Origin: Pegoplata infirma
Taxonomy: Eukaryota; Arthropoda; Insecta; Diptera; Anthomyiidae
Direction of reading: 5' to 3'
NCBI GenBank assembly: GCA_963921195.1
Contig: OY992537.1
Span: 132,392,694-132,456,693 of the forward strand
Length of the DNA: 64,000 bases
Part shown: piece by piece, positions 46,201-56,439 of the stretch
Position numbering within the stretch: position 1 is the first letter of the stretch
Layout of the letters: each line of letters opens with the position of its first letter
Position numbers and translations under genes: made by a program
Notes under the pieces: model-generated
Databases searched by the model: none
What the model was told of the DNA's origin: nothing
What the model saw: the letters and a program-made list of their open reading frames with translations, nothing else

Positions 46201-48929
46201 AATGTCTCAGAATCTGAGAATTTTTTTATGGAAAAAATGTCTCAGAATCTGAGAATTTTTCTACATATAGAAAATATGTCTCAGAATCTGAGAATTTTTC
46301 TATAGAAAAAATGTCTCAGAATCTGAGAACTTTTCTATAGAAAAAATTTCTCAGAATTTGAGAATTTTTCTATAGAAAAAATTTCTCAGAATTTGAGAAT
46401 TTTTCTATGGAAAAAATGTCTCAGAATCTGAGAATTTTTCTATGGAAAAAATGTCTCTGAATCTGAGAAATTTTTCTATAGAAAAAATGTCTCAGAATCT
46501 GAGAACTTTTCTATAGAAAAAATGTCTCAGAATTTAAGAATTTTTCTATAGAAAAAATGTCTCCGAATCTAAGAATTTTTCTATAGAAAAAATGTCTCAG
46601 AATCTGAGAATTTTTCTAAAGAAAAAATGTCTCAGAATCTTAAAATTTTTTTATGTAGAAGAAATGTCTCAGAATCTGAGAATTTTTCTATAGAAAAAAT
46701 GTCTCAAAATCTGTAAATTTTTCTATAGAAAAAATGTCTCAGAATCTGAGAATTTTTCTATAGAAAAAATGTCTCAGAATCTGAGAATTTTTCTATAGAA
46801 AAAATGTCTCAGAATCTGAGAATTTTTCTATAGAAAAAATGTCTCAGAATCTGAGAATTTTTCTATGGGAAAAATGTCTCAGAATCTGAGAACTTTTCTA
46901 TAGAAAAAATGTCTCAAAATCTGAGAATTTTTCAATAAAAAAAATGTCTCAGAATCTGAGAATTTTTTTTATAGAAAAAATGTCTCAGAATCTGAGAATT
47001 TTTCTATAGAAAAAATGTCTCAGAATCTGAGAATTTTTCTATAGAAAAAATGTCTCAGAATCTAAGAATTTTGCTATAGAAAAAATGTCTCAGAATCTGA
47101 GAATTTTTCTATAGAAAAAATGTCTCAGAATCTGAGAATTTTTCTATAGAAAAAATGTCTCAGAATCTGAGAATTTTTCTATAGAAAAAATGTCTCAGAA
47201 TCTGAGAATTTTTCTAAAGAAAAAATGTCTCAGAATCTGAGAATTTTTCTATAGAAAAAATGCCTCAGAATCTGAGAAATTTTCTATAGAAAAAATGTCT
47301 CAGAATCTGAGAATTTTTTTATGGAAAAAATGTCTCAGAATCTGAGAATTTTTCTACATATAGAAAATATGTCTCAGAATCTGAGAATTTTTCTATAGAA
47401 AAAATGTCTCAGAATCTGAGAACTTTTCTATAGAAAAAATTTCTCAGAATTTGAGAATTTTTCTATAGAAAAAATTTCTCAGAATTTGAGAATTTTTCTA
47501 TGGAAAAAATGTCTCAGAATCTGAGAATTTTTCTATGGAAAAAATGTCTCTGAATCTGAGAAATTTTTCTATAGAAAAAATGTCTCAGAATCTGAGAACT
47601 TTTCTATAGAAAAAATGTCTCAGAATTTAAGAATTTTTCTATAGAAAAAATGTCTCCGAATCTAAGAATTTTTCTATAGAAAAAATGTCTCAGAATCTGA
47701 GAATTTTTCTATAGAAAAAATGTCTCAGAATCTGAGAATTTTTCTATAGAAAAAATGTCTCAGAATCTGAGAATTTTTCTATAGAAAAAATGTCTCAGAA
47801 TCTGAGAAATTTTTCTATAGAAAAAATGTCTCAGAATCTGAGAAATTTTTCTATAGAAAAAATGTCTCAGAATATGAGAATTTTTCTATAGAAAAAAATG
47901 TATCAGACTCTGAGAATTTTTCTATAGAAAAAATGTCTTAGAATCTAAGAATTTTTCCATAGAAAAAATTTCTCAGAATCTGAGAATTTTTCTATACAAA
48001 AAAATGTCTCAGAATCTAAGAATTTTTCTATAGAATATCAGATTCTGAGACATTTTTTCTATAGAAAAATTCTCAGATTCTGAAATATTTTTCTATATAA
48101 AAATTCTCAGATTTTGAAATATTATTTCTATAGAAAAATTCTCAGATTCTCAGAAATTCTTTTTGTAGAAAAAATCGCAGATTCTGAGGCAGTGGCCTTT
48201 CTTTCATTTCTCTCTTTTCAAGGGTATTAATTTGAAGCTGAAACTGGTCCATTTTATATATTTTGGCGTTAACTTTTCGGTGATCAAATGGGATTTATTT
48301 TCCAATTCTATTGTTTTGATAATCTTACAATCAATTTGCATTTTAACAATTTTGGGCATGGAATGTTCTTGTAATCTGAAACTGGTTGCAAAATATGATT
48401 TATATTAAAAGACAGCATACAGAAATAATCGTTATATATTTTACCTCTAAGTAGCTTCAAATATTTATAACAGAATACTTTTTTTCGAGTCTCCATATTT
48501 AATTTGTCGCAGTTTCAAGGGAAATTTCGCGCTTCCAATTCGTACCTACAAGAGCTTGCAAATGTAAATTATAATCCATGTACCCGTTCTTTAAAATCGC
48601 TATCAGTTCCAGATTAATTCAAATTAAATATGTATTCAGTTTCTAAAAATTGAATATGCAAATTATTATTTTATTATTTTTTAATTAATTAAATTGTTGG
48701 ACATACCTTTTCAAAATATTAAAATTGAAAATGTCAATAAAACATAAAAAAAAATTAAATTCGAAATTTTACCTATATTCATTAGTAAATCTTACATGGC
48801 CATTAGGTAAAAATGTAAAGTAAAATTATACTGGTGGCATAGGTAATAAGTCGTGGCTTTTAAATTTCATACAAAAATAATTCACCTATGCCAGCTTAGA
48901 TAACATTACCTCGACGTTTTTTTTCTGTG
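43281..48929. mobile_element. CACACAA-ended element carrying the large 35-bp array
   Basis: Left CACACAAAAAAAAATCGAGG and inverted right CACAGAAAAAAAACGTCGAG continue into matching GGTAATATTACCTAA / GGTAATGTTATCTAA. TA lies at both borders, and removal restores the host element. About 370 bp at the left and 740 bp at the right are ordinary AT-rich sequence; the rest is the tandem array. Confidence 0.85.
43650..48190. repeat. 35-bp palindromic satellite array, about 4.5 kb
   Basis: The consensus unit is TCTCAGAATCTGAGAATTTT followed by TCTATAGAAAAAATG. Each unit contains two dyads, CTCAGA/TCTGAG and TTTTTCTATAGAAAAA. Roughly 130 units. The reading direction switches at about 44625 and again at about 48030. 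Unit variants recur at long range: the CTTAAAATTTTTTTATGTAG variant at about 44698, 45191 and 46634, and CTACATATAG at 46261 and 47354, showing higher-order duplication. No spacers and no coding sequence. Confidence 0.95.
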
Positions 48930-50124
48930 TAGGAATTCTCGTAAAATAGGAGGTAGAAAAAAAATTAGAAGCTTTTCTTATCATTTAACGAGTTTTTTTG
49001 TTTAGTGTATTTGTGCAATATGCAATTTTTAATCTGTGGACCATGGTTCTGTTTCCAATTAAAGTGTCCAAATGTTTATATCTGCAAAATAATATAGGCT
49101 TTATTGGTAAACAAGGTTCTATTAGCCAGTTAGAACCTTGTTAACTGAATCTCAAACCAAAATCACGTAGATAGAACCTTCACAGAAAAAAATTCAAAAA
49201 AATTCAAGAAACTGTAAGAGATAGACAAAAACTGAGTGCGCCAATCGAAAGAGGGTATTGGCTTTAGTGCGATGCGATATATAACTCATTTTTGAAAATG
49301 TCGAAATGATGAAGTGTTTGGCAAAGTCTGAGATCAGATTCGGTTTCAGCGCAACTCAAACCCTTAGAAAGTATACTCTAATCTATGGGTTTAAAATTTG
49401 TTGGCCTGTGAAATTAAGAAAAAAATATCTTGCAATGCATTATTTTTTATTTACAAAAAATGCCTGAAATCGGTCGAGCGGTTTTCGAGATATCGCCATT
49501 CAAAATTTGTCAAAAAATTTCCAAAATAAGCGGTTTTAGAAGTTTTTTGAAAAAAATTTAAAATTAAAAAAAAAAAAAAAATAAGTTTTTTTTTAAAACT
49601 TTTATTTCAACTTAACTTTTATTTAAACTTAATTTAAGCTAAATCAATCAATTTTAACGCATGGCGCCCTTTGTTCAAAGTTTACAATTCTTAGTGAACA
49701 TTTTCAAAAAACCAAAAATTTTGATCGAAGGGCGCCACGGGATTAAATGATCGGCTTAAATTGATTTTAAGTAAATAGCTAGTCTCAAGCTCTATGAAAG
49801 GGACAAAGCAATTTTTTTTAAATTTTCAAAAATCCATCTACTGATTTTGATTGGCCTCAAAGTTGTACCACATAAGTTTTAGGCCAGAACACTTAAGAAT
49901 ATCAGAAGTTAAAGAAAAAATGCCACTCTAACGTACATACATAAGTATAGAAGCATTTACCTTAAGTTATGATTATACAAGTGTAGTCAGAGCTTTATAA
50001 AATTTAATAATTGCGGAACCCATAAAGACGTTTGGTAGAACTTTTTTATATAAGTCATGCCAGACTCCAAAGATATATCTCTTTTGGTTTAGACTTCATC
50101 GTTAAGGCGTAGCGAGAAATGTTT

Positions 50125-50652
50125 TTATACCCTCCAACCACAGTATGAGGGTATACTCACTTTGTCATTCCGTTTGTAACGCATCGAAATATCGGTCGGG
50201 GACCCCATAAAGTATATATATTATTGATCCATGATCGATTCTAAGACATTCTGTGAATGTCCGTCCGTCTGTCTGTAGATGGCACGATGCAGTCCAAAAT
50301 AAAAGAGCTAGCCTCCTGAAATTTGGCATGAATATGTCTTATGGTCCTAGGCAGGTTAAGTTCGTAAATGGGAAAAATCGGCACATGTGGAAAAAAGTTC
50401 CCCCTTGAAGAACTAAACCAACCTCTGAAAAAATACACTTTTTTTACATGTTTTTTTGTATTTTTGTTAAATAAATGAAACATTTGGTATATTCATCGGG
50501 ATGGGAAGGTGCTCTTAATATCCCCCACTGACCCCATCACACCCCCAGAAAAAACAAACGCCCCAGACAATTTTTTTTTTTTTATTTTTTTTACATTTTG
50601 GAGGGTATAAAAGATTCGGCACGGCCGAATTTAACGCTCTCACTTGTTTTTC
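50125..50652. mobile_element. Dispersed TATACCCTCC repeat, fuller copy
   Basis: Begins TTTTTATACCCTCCAACCA and ends TTTTGGAGGGTATAAAAG then ATTCGGCACGGCCGAATTTA. The two borders are inverted over about 15 bp. The interior has CATTCCGTTTGTAACGCATC and GTCCGTCCGTCTGTCTGTAG. The arrangement repeats at 10656-11195. I have the impression that this motif set is common in fly genomes, but I cannot name the family with certainty. Confidence 0.65.
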
Positions 50653-51980
50653 GCTTGGACGCTTGGCGGGATTCGTAAAAATAGACGCTAAAACGATGTA
50701 GTTAAAATTTCAGGAAGATCGTTCTTCGTCTTGGGGTCCCCTTGAGCGCTTAAGTTTTAACTTTTCTGAGCCAAAGAACATTTTGTAAAAAAAATTGTCA
50801 AAAATTCAAATTTGATCTGATCTTCTTAATTTTGAATTTTATGAGGACTAGTTAATCACATCTATTTAGATCTTAAATATCAGCTTTAGAGGATACCGCT
50901 TACCTCCAAAAACCAGAGGTGGAAAAATATGCATACATTTTTAAGACACGAGAAAATCAACTTTTTGCAAAAAAAAGGATTCCAAAATCGTTAAAGCAAA
51001 AAAATACAAAATTCTTAAACGACGTGTGGTCCGATCTGAATTTGCGATAATTTCATTAAATTCATTTCAAAATGGTAATGGTTTTGGAATCCTAGGATAC
51101 CCTATATTCCAAATCAGGATGAAGCTTTATAAATATTTTTTCCTCAATGTACTACATAACAAAACTTTTGGCATTAATTTTAAAAATAAACAAAAAATAT
51201 TATTTTATCAAAATGCACAACGAATGCCAACTTTAAGTGCTGGTTGCACCCTGAAAATGACCTAAAACCAATTATTTAATTATTTTCCCCAAAATAAACT
51301 CCTCAATAAGCATCGAAAATAAGTATTAGTGACATAATAAGTGCCAAAATATTAGAAAATGCCTAGAATACAACCCTGTTAACTAACTATTTATGAACGG
51401 TGGTTTTCGGCGAAAATAGAAAACCTGCAGACATTTTTGTTCATGTAATGGTGCACCAGTCCAGTGGTTTTTTAAATTTAAGTACACCAAGACCTCGCTT
51501 TATACGGCCCCTTTATTATCTTGTTTCTCTAGATATTTCAATTACAGGGTATGCGTTTTAGCGAAACTGCACTGTATCTTCATTATAAATTGTTTGGTTA
51601 AAATGTTGATTTCTTTTGTTGTTATTGTTACCTTTTCTTTTTTATTATTATTTTTCAACATTTTATTTTTATTTTTACTTTTTTTTTGGTTGGCATTGTT
51701 GTCATCAGCACAGTTGAGCATTTGTTGTTTAATGTTTTGTTGTTCGTGTTCGAAAATCACACACGCGCCTTAAGTTGCTTCATTCTACTTCATGTCTATT
51801 ATAAAAAAAATTCCCCTCCACATTTGTTTTTGTATCCTTTGATCCATTTTGTCTAACCAACTCTTAACTCATCTGTCATGCAAATTTACGCGTTTACTTC
51901 ATTATATTTTTGATTGCTGTTGTTGTTGGTGTAGTTTTCAATCGATTTTCATTTTGTATTCATCACCTTTCAGGTTGATT
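50653..51980. other. AT-rich, no gene or element recognised
   Basis: Short open frames (79 residues at 51026, 72 residues at 51542) have no recognisable domains. The second is K/N-rich low complexity. No TIR pair was found. Confidence 0.4.
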
Positions 51981-51981
51981 T

Positions 51982-52598
51982 CCCGAGTAAAAAAGTTCCT
52001 ATATAGCTGTATATAATTTTATAAACATCATATATGATTAAATAGAATTATATAGAATTTGATGCGAAAAATGAGTCGATAAAACTATATAAAATTTGAT
52101 CAATGTTTCTTATATTTTGATAATTTTTTTTATAATTTTATGCGAAATTTGGACCCCTATTTTTATATAACAACAGCAAATTTATATAATCAGATATAAT
52201 TATATACAACTATATCAAATTATATAAAACAATATATAATTTTATAAAGTTATATAAAATTATATCAAGTTTTATATAAATCATAAAATTTTGTTTTAAT
52301 TATATAAAATTATATATAATTTTATGTATCTTTATATAGTTTTATACAGTTTTATACAATTTTATATATTTTTATATAATTACATCTGATTATATAATTT
52401 TGCTATTATTATATAAAAATACGGGTCCAAATTTCGCATAAAATTATATAAAAAATTTATCAAAATATAAGAAATATTGATCAAATATTATATAGTTTTA
52501 TCGACTCATTTTTCGCATCAAATTCTATATAATTCTATTTAATCATATATGATATTTATAAAATTATATACAACTATATAGGAACTTTTTTACTCGGG
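51982..52598. mobile_element. Palindromic CCCGAGTAAAAA element, 617 bp, TT duplication
   Basis: Inverted ends CCCGAGTAAAAAAGTTCCTA start arms of about 190 bp each that mirror each other (AATTTGATGCGAAAAATGAG and CGAAATTTGGACCC are inside). The centre is made of ATATAATTTTATA-type repeats. TT flanks both sides (51980-51981, 52599-52600). Same family of ends as the 184-bp element at 34979. Confidence 0.92.
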
Positions 52599-52600
52599 TT

Positions 52601-54215
52601 GCATATTTTTTTTTAATTTTTTTATTTTTTTTTTCCAATTAATCCTCGTTGTATTTAGCGTTTTCCATAAAAATGCCAATCTCGTAACCGTGTAATATGT
52701 CAGTCAGTCATTCATTCATTCCATTTGATTATCATGCATGCATGCATCCGGTCGATCCAACCGTAGTTGTCTGTTTCTAATCCATCAATTGAAATATTGC
52801 ATTTCGTTGTCAAATGTTTATTTTTTGTAGTTTTTTTTTTGTTGTTATTTTTTTTGCTGAATGTTTTCGCTAAATGTTGCAATTGTTTTAATTAGAAAAC
52901 TGTCCGAAAACTTGATGTGTGTGGTATAAATTATAAATAAAAATGTTAAAAAGAGAAAGTGTAGAGGTTAACAGTACCGTGAAATTATATTTGCTTAAAT
53001 GGATGGATTATATTCTACACAGAAAAAACTTTGAATAAACATTTATTAAATTAAATTATTAAATGTATGCCAAAAAACTTAAGAAAATTTTTAATTGACA
53101 CAATTAAAACTTTACTCGAAATTTTTCGTTTTTTTTTTAATTACGTTTTCTGAGGTTCTAACTACCAAAGCCAAAAATGGAGACGGAAAGTCGAAGGCTC
53201 AATCCGTAAACACCACTATGGTCCCAAATCAATTTTTTTTGGCATTAATTCCAAAAATGAAGCAAAGACGCTAGTTTTGAATCTGGAATGTTTTTTTAAC
53301 TCTTTACGCAATTAAAGAACGATTATAAAAAAAAAAAAAAATTAAAAAAAAAAAAAAAAATCGCAAATTTTTTTTGAAATTTTTTTTTTTTTTTTTTTTG
53401 GAAAAAAAAAATTATCAACCATAATATACTTCTAGTAGTCAGTTAGCTCGGCTAAAGCCAAAAAAATTATAGTTAAAAAAAATTTAAAGATGTGTCTCGC
53501 AAAAAACCGAAAATTTTGCCGAAATTTGTGCTAAACTCAAATGGCAATTGTGAGAGTTTGCCGAAAAATGCTGGCTAGATGTTAATTTTAGTATTAAATA
53601 GACCATCTAGAAAACACTTTAACATTTGAAGACTCATGCAAGTTCGTGCCCAAACACAACTTGTTGTCCACGAAAGATATAGGCTTTTTTGGCTTCAAAG
53701 TCCTTAAAACCGCAACCCCCAAGAATAACGCCAAAGATGCATGGAATTACAAATTGGAGTTTTTAATAATAACTACTTTCCTTGGGCTTCAATTTTCCTT
53801 TTTAGCCTTTTTATAATTTTATTTTTTCGCATTTGCTGTAAGTATAATTGTAATATGGTTTTAATTCCGATTTAATAATACGCCTTAAAACTATCAACTT
53901 TGAAACCCTGGCAGACTGACAGTACTGCCATAAAATTTTTTTCATTATACTTTCTTAATGGCTTGGAGTGTTGCCATTGAGAAACTGTATAAGCTTTTGG
54001 AAATTTGTAAATTTTTGTTTTTTTAATTTCTGCCAAAAAAAATGCATTTGGAACCATAGTGCACACCTAGAATAAATGTGGTACTGCAGGTTCCAAAGTC
54101 AAGGCTTCAAAATCTGATGGTAAGCTGCAAAGATCTAGTAAAACGGTAGTGTCTGGGGGCAAGCGGTTGAAACAATCAACCAGCTTGACACATGCACCTA
54201 AACTTCATCGCATTG
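52601..54215. other. AT-rich non-coding stretch
   Basis: It contains an ATGCATGCATGCAT run (about 52732-52746), long A and T homopolymers (53320-53410) and a left-end-like TA CACAGAAAAAACTTTG (about 53016-53033) without a found partner. No gene. Confidence 0.4.
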
Positions 54216-54654
54216 AGAGTCCCCGCACAACAATGTCGGAGCGGTTTACGGTTTCGGTCATGAGAGAGTATAGGCGCAAAACAAAAGCGGCAGCGGAAAA
54301 TTCCGTCATACGTTGATATTTACACTATTTTTTCACTTTTTCCACATATTTTTATTTGATGTTATTGTTTTTTTTTAATATCAATATGATTTTTTCATAT
54401 TGATTACTTTTTTTGTGTTTTTTTAGAATTTTTAATATTTTTTTTTGTTAGAGATCACATTTTTTTGTTTACTTAATCGAAAATAATCGAAATATTTTAA
54501 AAATGTGGCAGCATTTTAATATCAAAAATTCAAAGAGAGAGAGAAACCGACACAAAAATAAAATTGATTTTATTCAAGCGGTTTTCGGCCGAGCGTTTTT
54601 TCTTGCCAAATTTGTATGAAAAAAACGTCACCGACATTGTTGTGCGGGGACTCT
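54216..54654. mobile_element. 439-bp MITE with AGAGTCCCCGCACAAC ends
   Basis: AGAGTCCCCGCACAACAATG is repeated inverted at the right end; the perfect match is about 24 bp. The interior has CGGTTTTCGGCCGAGCG and a T-rich core. No clear target duplication was found: flanks CGCATTG and GATCGAAG do not match. Non-coding. Confidence 0.75.
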
Positions 54655-54698
54655 GATCGAAGTCATCCAAAAGGTAGGATTGCTACGGACAGGCGGCT

Positions 54699-56100
54699 GT
54701 TAGGTTAGTTTAGGGGTGGTGGAGCCTAAAGTTCAGACTCCTCGCATAGACCGGCTGGTCCATAGCGATACCACAACTCCCTTCAGCGACGAGGATAAAA
54801 CGCGTTAGTCCATGTTGCGAACAGTTTTAACTGCGTAAGGTCCGTAACCGCGATATCATCCAGATTCTCGATTTCTGCTTTACTTATGTTCAATTGTTTC
54901 ATCTGTATTAGGTTCATCACATCTTCTACAATTGGCATCCGAGATAAGTCCCATAGTTTTTGCGTGAGAAGCAATTAGGCAGTGTCCTGTGACCACTCCC
55001 GTGAGTAAACGACAATCCTCTCTGTTAAGAGAGAATAGGTAGCGAGTTTTCCCGAGGTCGTAATGCGGCCAGATTGTTCTGGTGATATTGCTCGTGCTTA
55101 GCTATCTCCATTTCCTGTTTGCAATAGAAATGCAACGACAGTCACTTCTCGTTCTATAGTACTGAATCGGGGGCTCAATATGAACAAAAGTTCCTACGCC
55201 ATCTGCTGCAAGCTTAGTGAGCTCATCAGCTTTCTCGTTCCCATCTACTCCCCTATGTCCAGGTACCTATACAAGAGATACGGTATTATTCCCGGATAGT
55301 TTCTGAAGATTCTCGTAACATTTTAAAACGACTTTTGATTTAATACAAAACCTCCTTAGAGCCTTTAGTGCAGCTTAACTGTCGACGTAAAAGTTTATTA
55401 TTTTACCCGTTTCCCTAAGAAACTGTCAGCCTGCCTTATCTATAGCAACTATTTCAGCCTGGAAAATACTACAGTGTAAAGGTAATTCGAAAGACTTCTC
55501 TATATCACAAACGTGTGAAGTAAACCCGGCTCAAACTTCCGTCGACAGTTTGGAGCCGTCTGTAAAAATATTTATAGCGTTATTTGGAGCGCAACGCCAG
55601 TCCGACCAAAATTCTCGAGTCAGAAATTCATCTTTAAATTTCCGGTCGAAAAGTAATTTGGGCACTTTATAGTCAGTGACAACATTTTCCAAATTGTCCA
55701 TGCTACTGTGTCCAAAGTTTCGGCGTCTGAGCCAATTTGACTCCTTGAGTCTGAGGCATGCCTTATAAGCCTCACCTTTAGCAAAGATGTCAATTGGCAG
55801 CAGATGCAGTAATGTGTCGATGGAAGCAGCTGATGTCGTTTTAGGGCTCCAGTGACACTAAGGCCTAAAAGCCGTTGGGCCTTTCGGAATTTCCTAAGAG
55901 TCACCTCCCTTTCAAGTGCTTTGTGCCAGACCATAACCGCGTATAGTAAGATAGGTCTTACTATAGAAGTATATATCCAGTACGTGATCCTTGGCTCAAG
56001 TCCCCATGTTTGGCTGTTAATTGAGGATTGAATTCTCAGGTCGCTAGTTAACGCGCTCAAAGACAATGAAGATGACTCTTTCACTAAATTTTTGAATTAG
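54699..56100 (-). pseudogene. F3 non-LTR retrotransposon 3' half
   Basis: Minus-strand reading: RT C-terminal region WGLEPRITYWIYTSIVRPILLYAVMVW (in a 154-residue frame, 55620-56084). RNase H follows, with IFTDGSKLSTEV, IFQAEIVAIDKAG, FYVDS, AALKALRR and PGHRGVDGNEKADELTKLA (about 55190-55580). The C-terminal part includes LLTGVVTGHCLI (about 54990-55025). Catalytic residues are recognisable, but stop codons interrupt the frame. The 3' end on the plus strand is GTTAGGTTAGTTTAGG (54699-54714), again a CCTAA-type tail. It differs in sequence from F1 and F2. RT core and EN are absent (5' truncation). Confidence 0.87.
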
Positions 56101-56439
56101 GGCATTAAGATCGTGGGCTGTAGCAAATAAAAAGCAATAAGCTTTCCCAAAAACTGCATACAGGAACTTCATAAACTTTGGCCTGTGATCAAGGCAGGTC
56201 CCTGTTGATCAGGTACCATGCAGGCAACAGCAAATATATGGATTCCTACTTCACTTATAGAGGATGAATCCATACTTAATAGTTGCTTGGTTCTAATGAT
56301 GATGATGTAGACTAGGGAAGCGGTAAGGATCTCTGGCTAATAAACAGCTCAGAGTCCTTGCGTATTCTGCGGCTCTCAAAAGGCAAAGTAAAGTTCGGAT
56401 TGAACCATCTGAAGATGATTCTTCCCAAAGAGGTAATGC

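Larger units (their letters stand above)
42896..49007. mobile_element. CACTC-ended element split by a nested satellite carrier
   Basis: Left CACTCAAAAAAAACCTTGTC and inverted right CACTAAACAAAAAAACTCGT; TA flanks both sides (42894-42895, 49008-49009). Without the nested element (43281-48929) its sequence reads TTTTTACTAGGAATTCTCGT, collinear with the neighbouring element at 42650-42680. The solo element would be about 460 bp. Confidence 0.82.
40384..49930. mobile_element. Giant hAT-like composite, 9.5 kb
   Basis: The ends TAGAGTGGCATTTTAACTTC (left) and inverted right TAGAGTGGCATTTTTTCTTT begin long inverted arms. Shared subterminal phrases are GGCCTAAAACT.ATGTG.TAC, CATAGAGCTTGAGA and GGCGCC.T.CGATCAAA, covering roughly 40384-41080 and 49440-49930. 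Flanks ACTTACAT (40376-40383) and ACGTACAT (49931-49938) agree at 7 of 8. Nested inside are a 476-bp element (42418-42893) and a 6.1-kb element (42896-49007) that itself holds a 5.6-kb satellite carrier. The hAT-like shell would be about 3 kb. No transposase was recognised. Confidence 0.82.

Noticed and set aside
43650..48190. CRISPR-like regular repeats of about 35 bp
   Set aside because: There are no unique spacers; the whole unit is repeated. The context is an insect-type transposon, so it is a satellite array.
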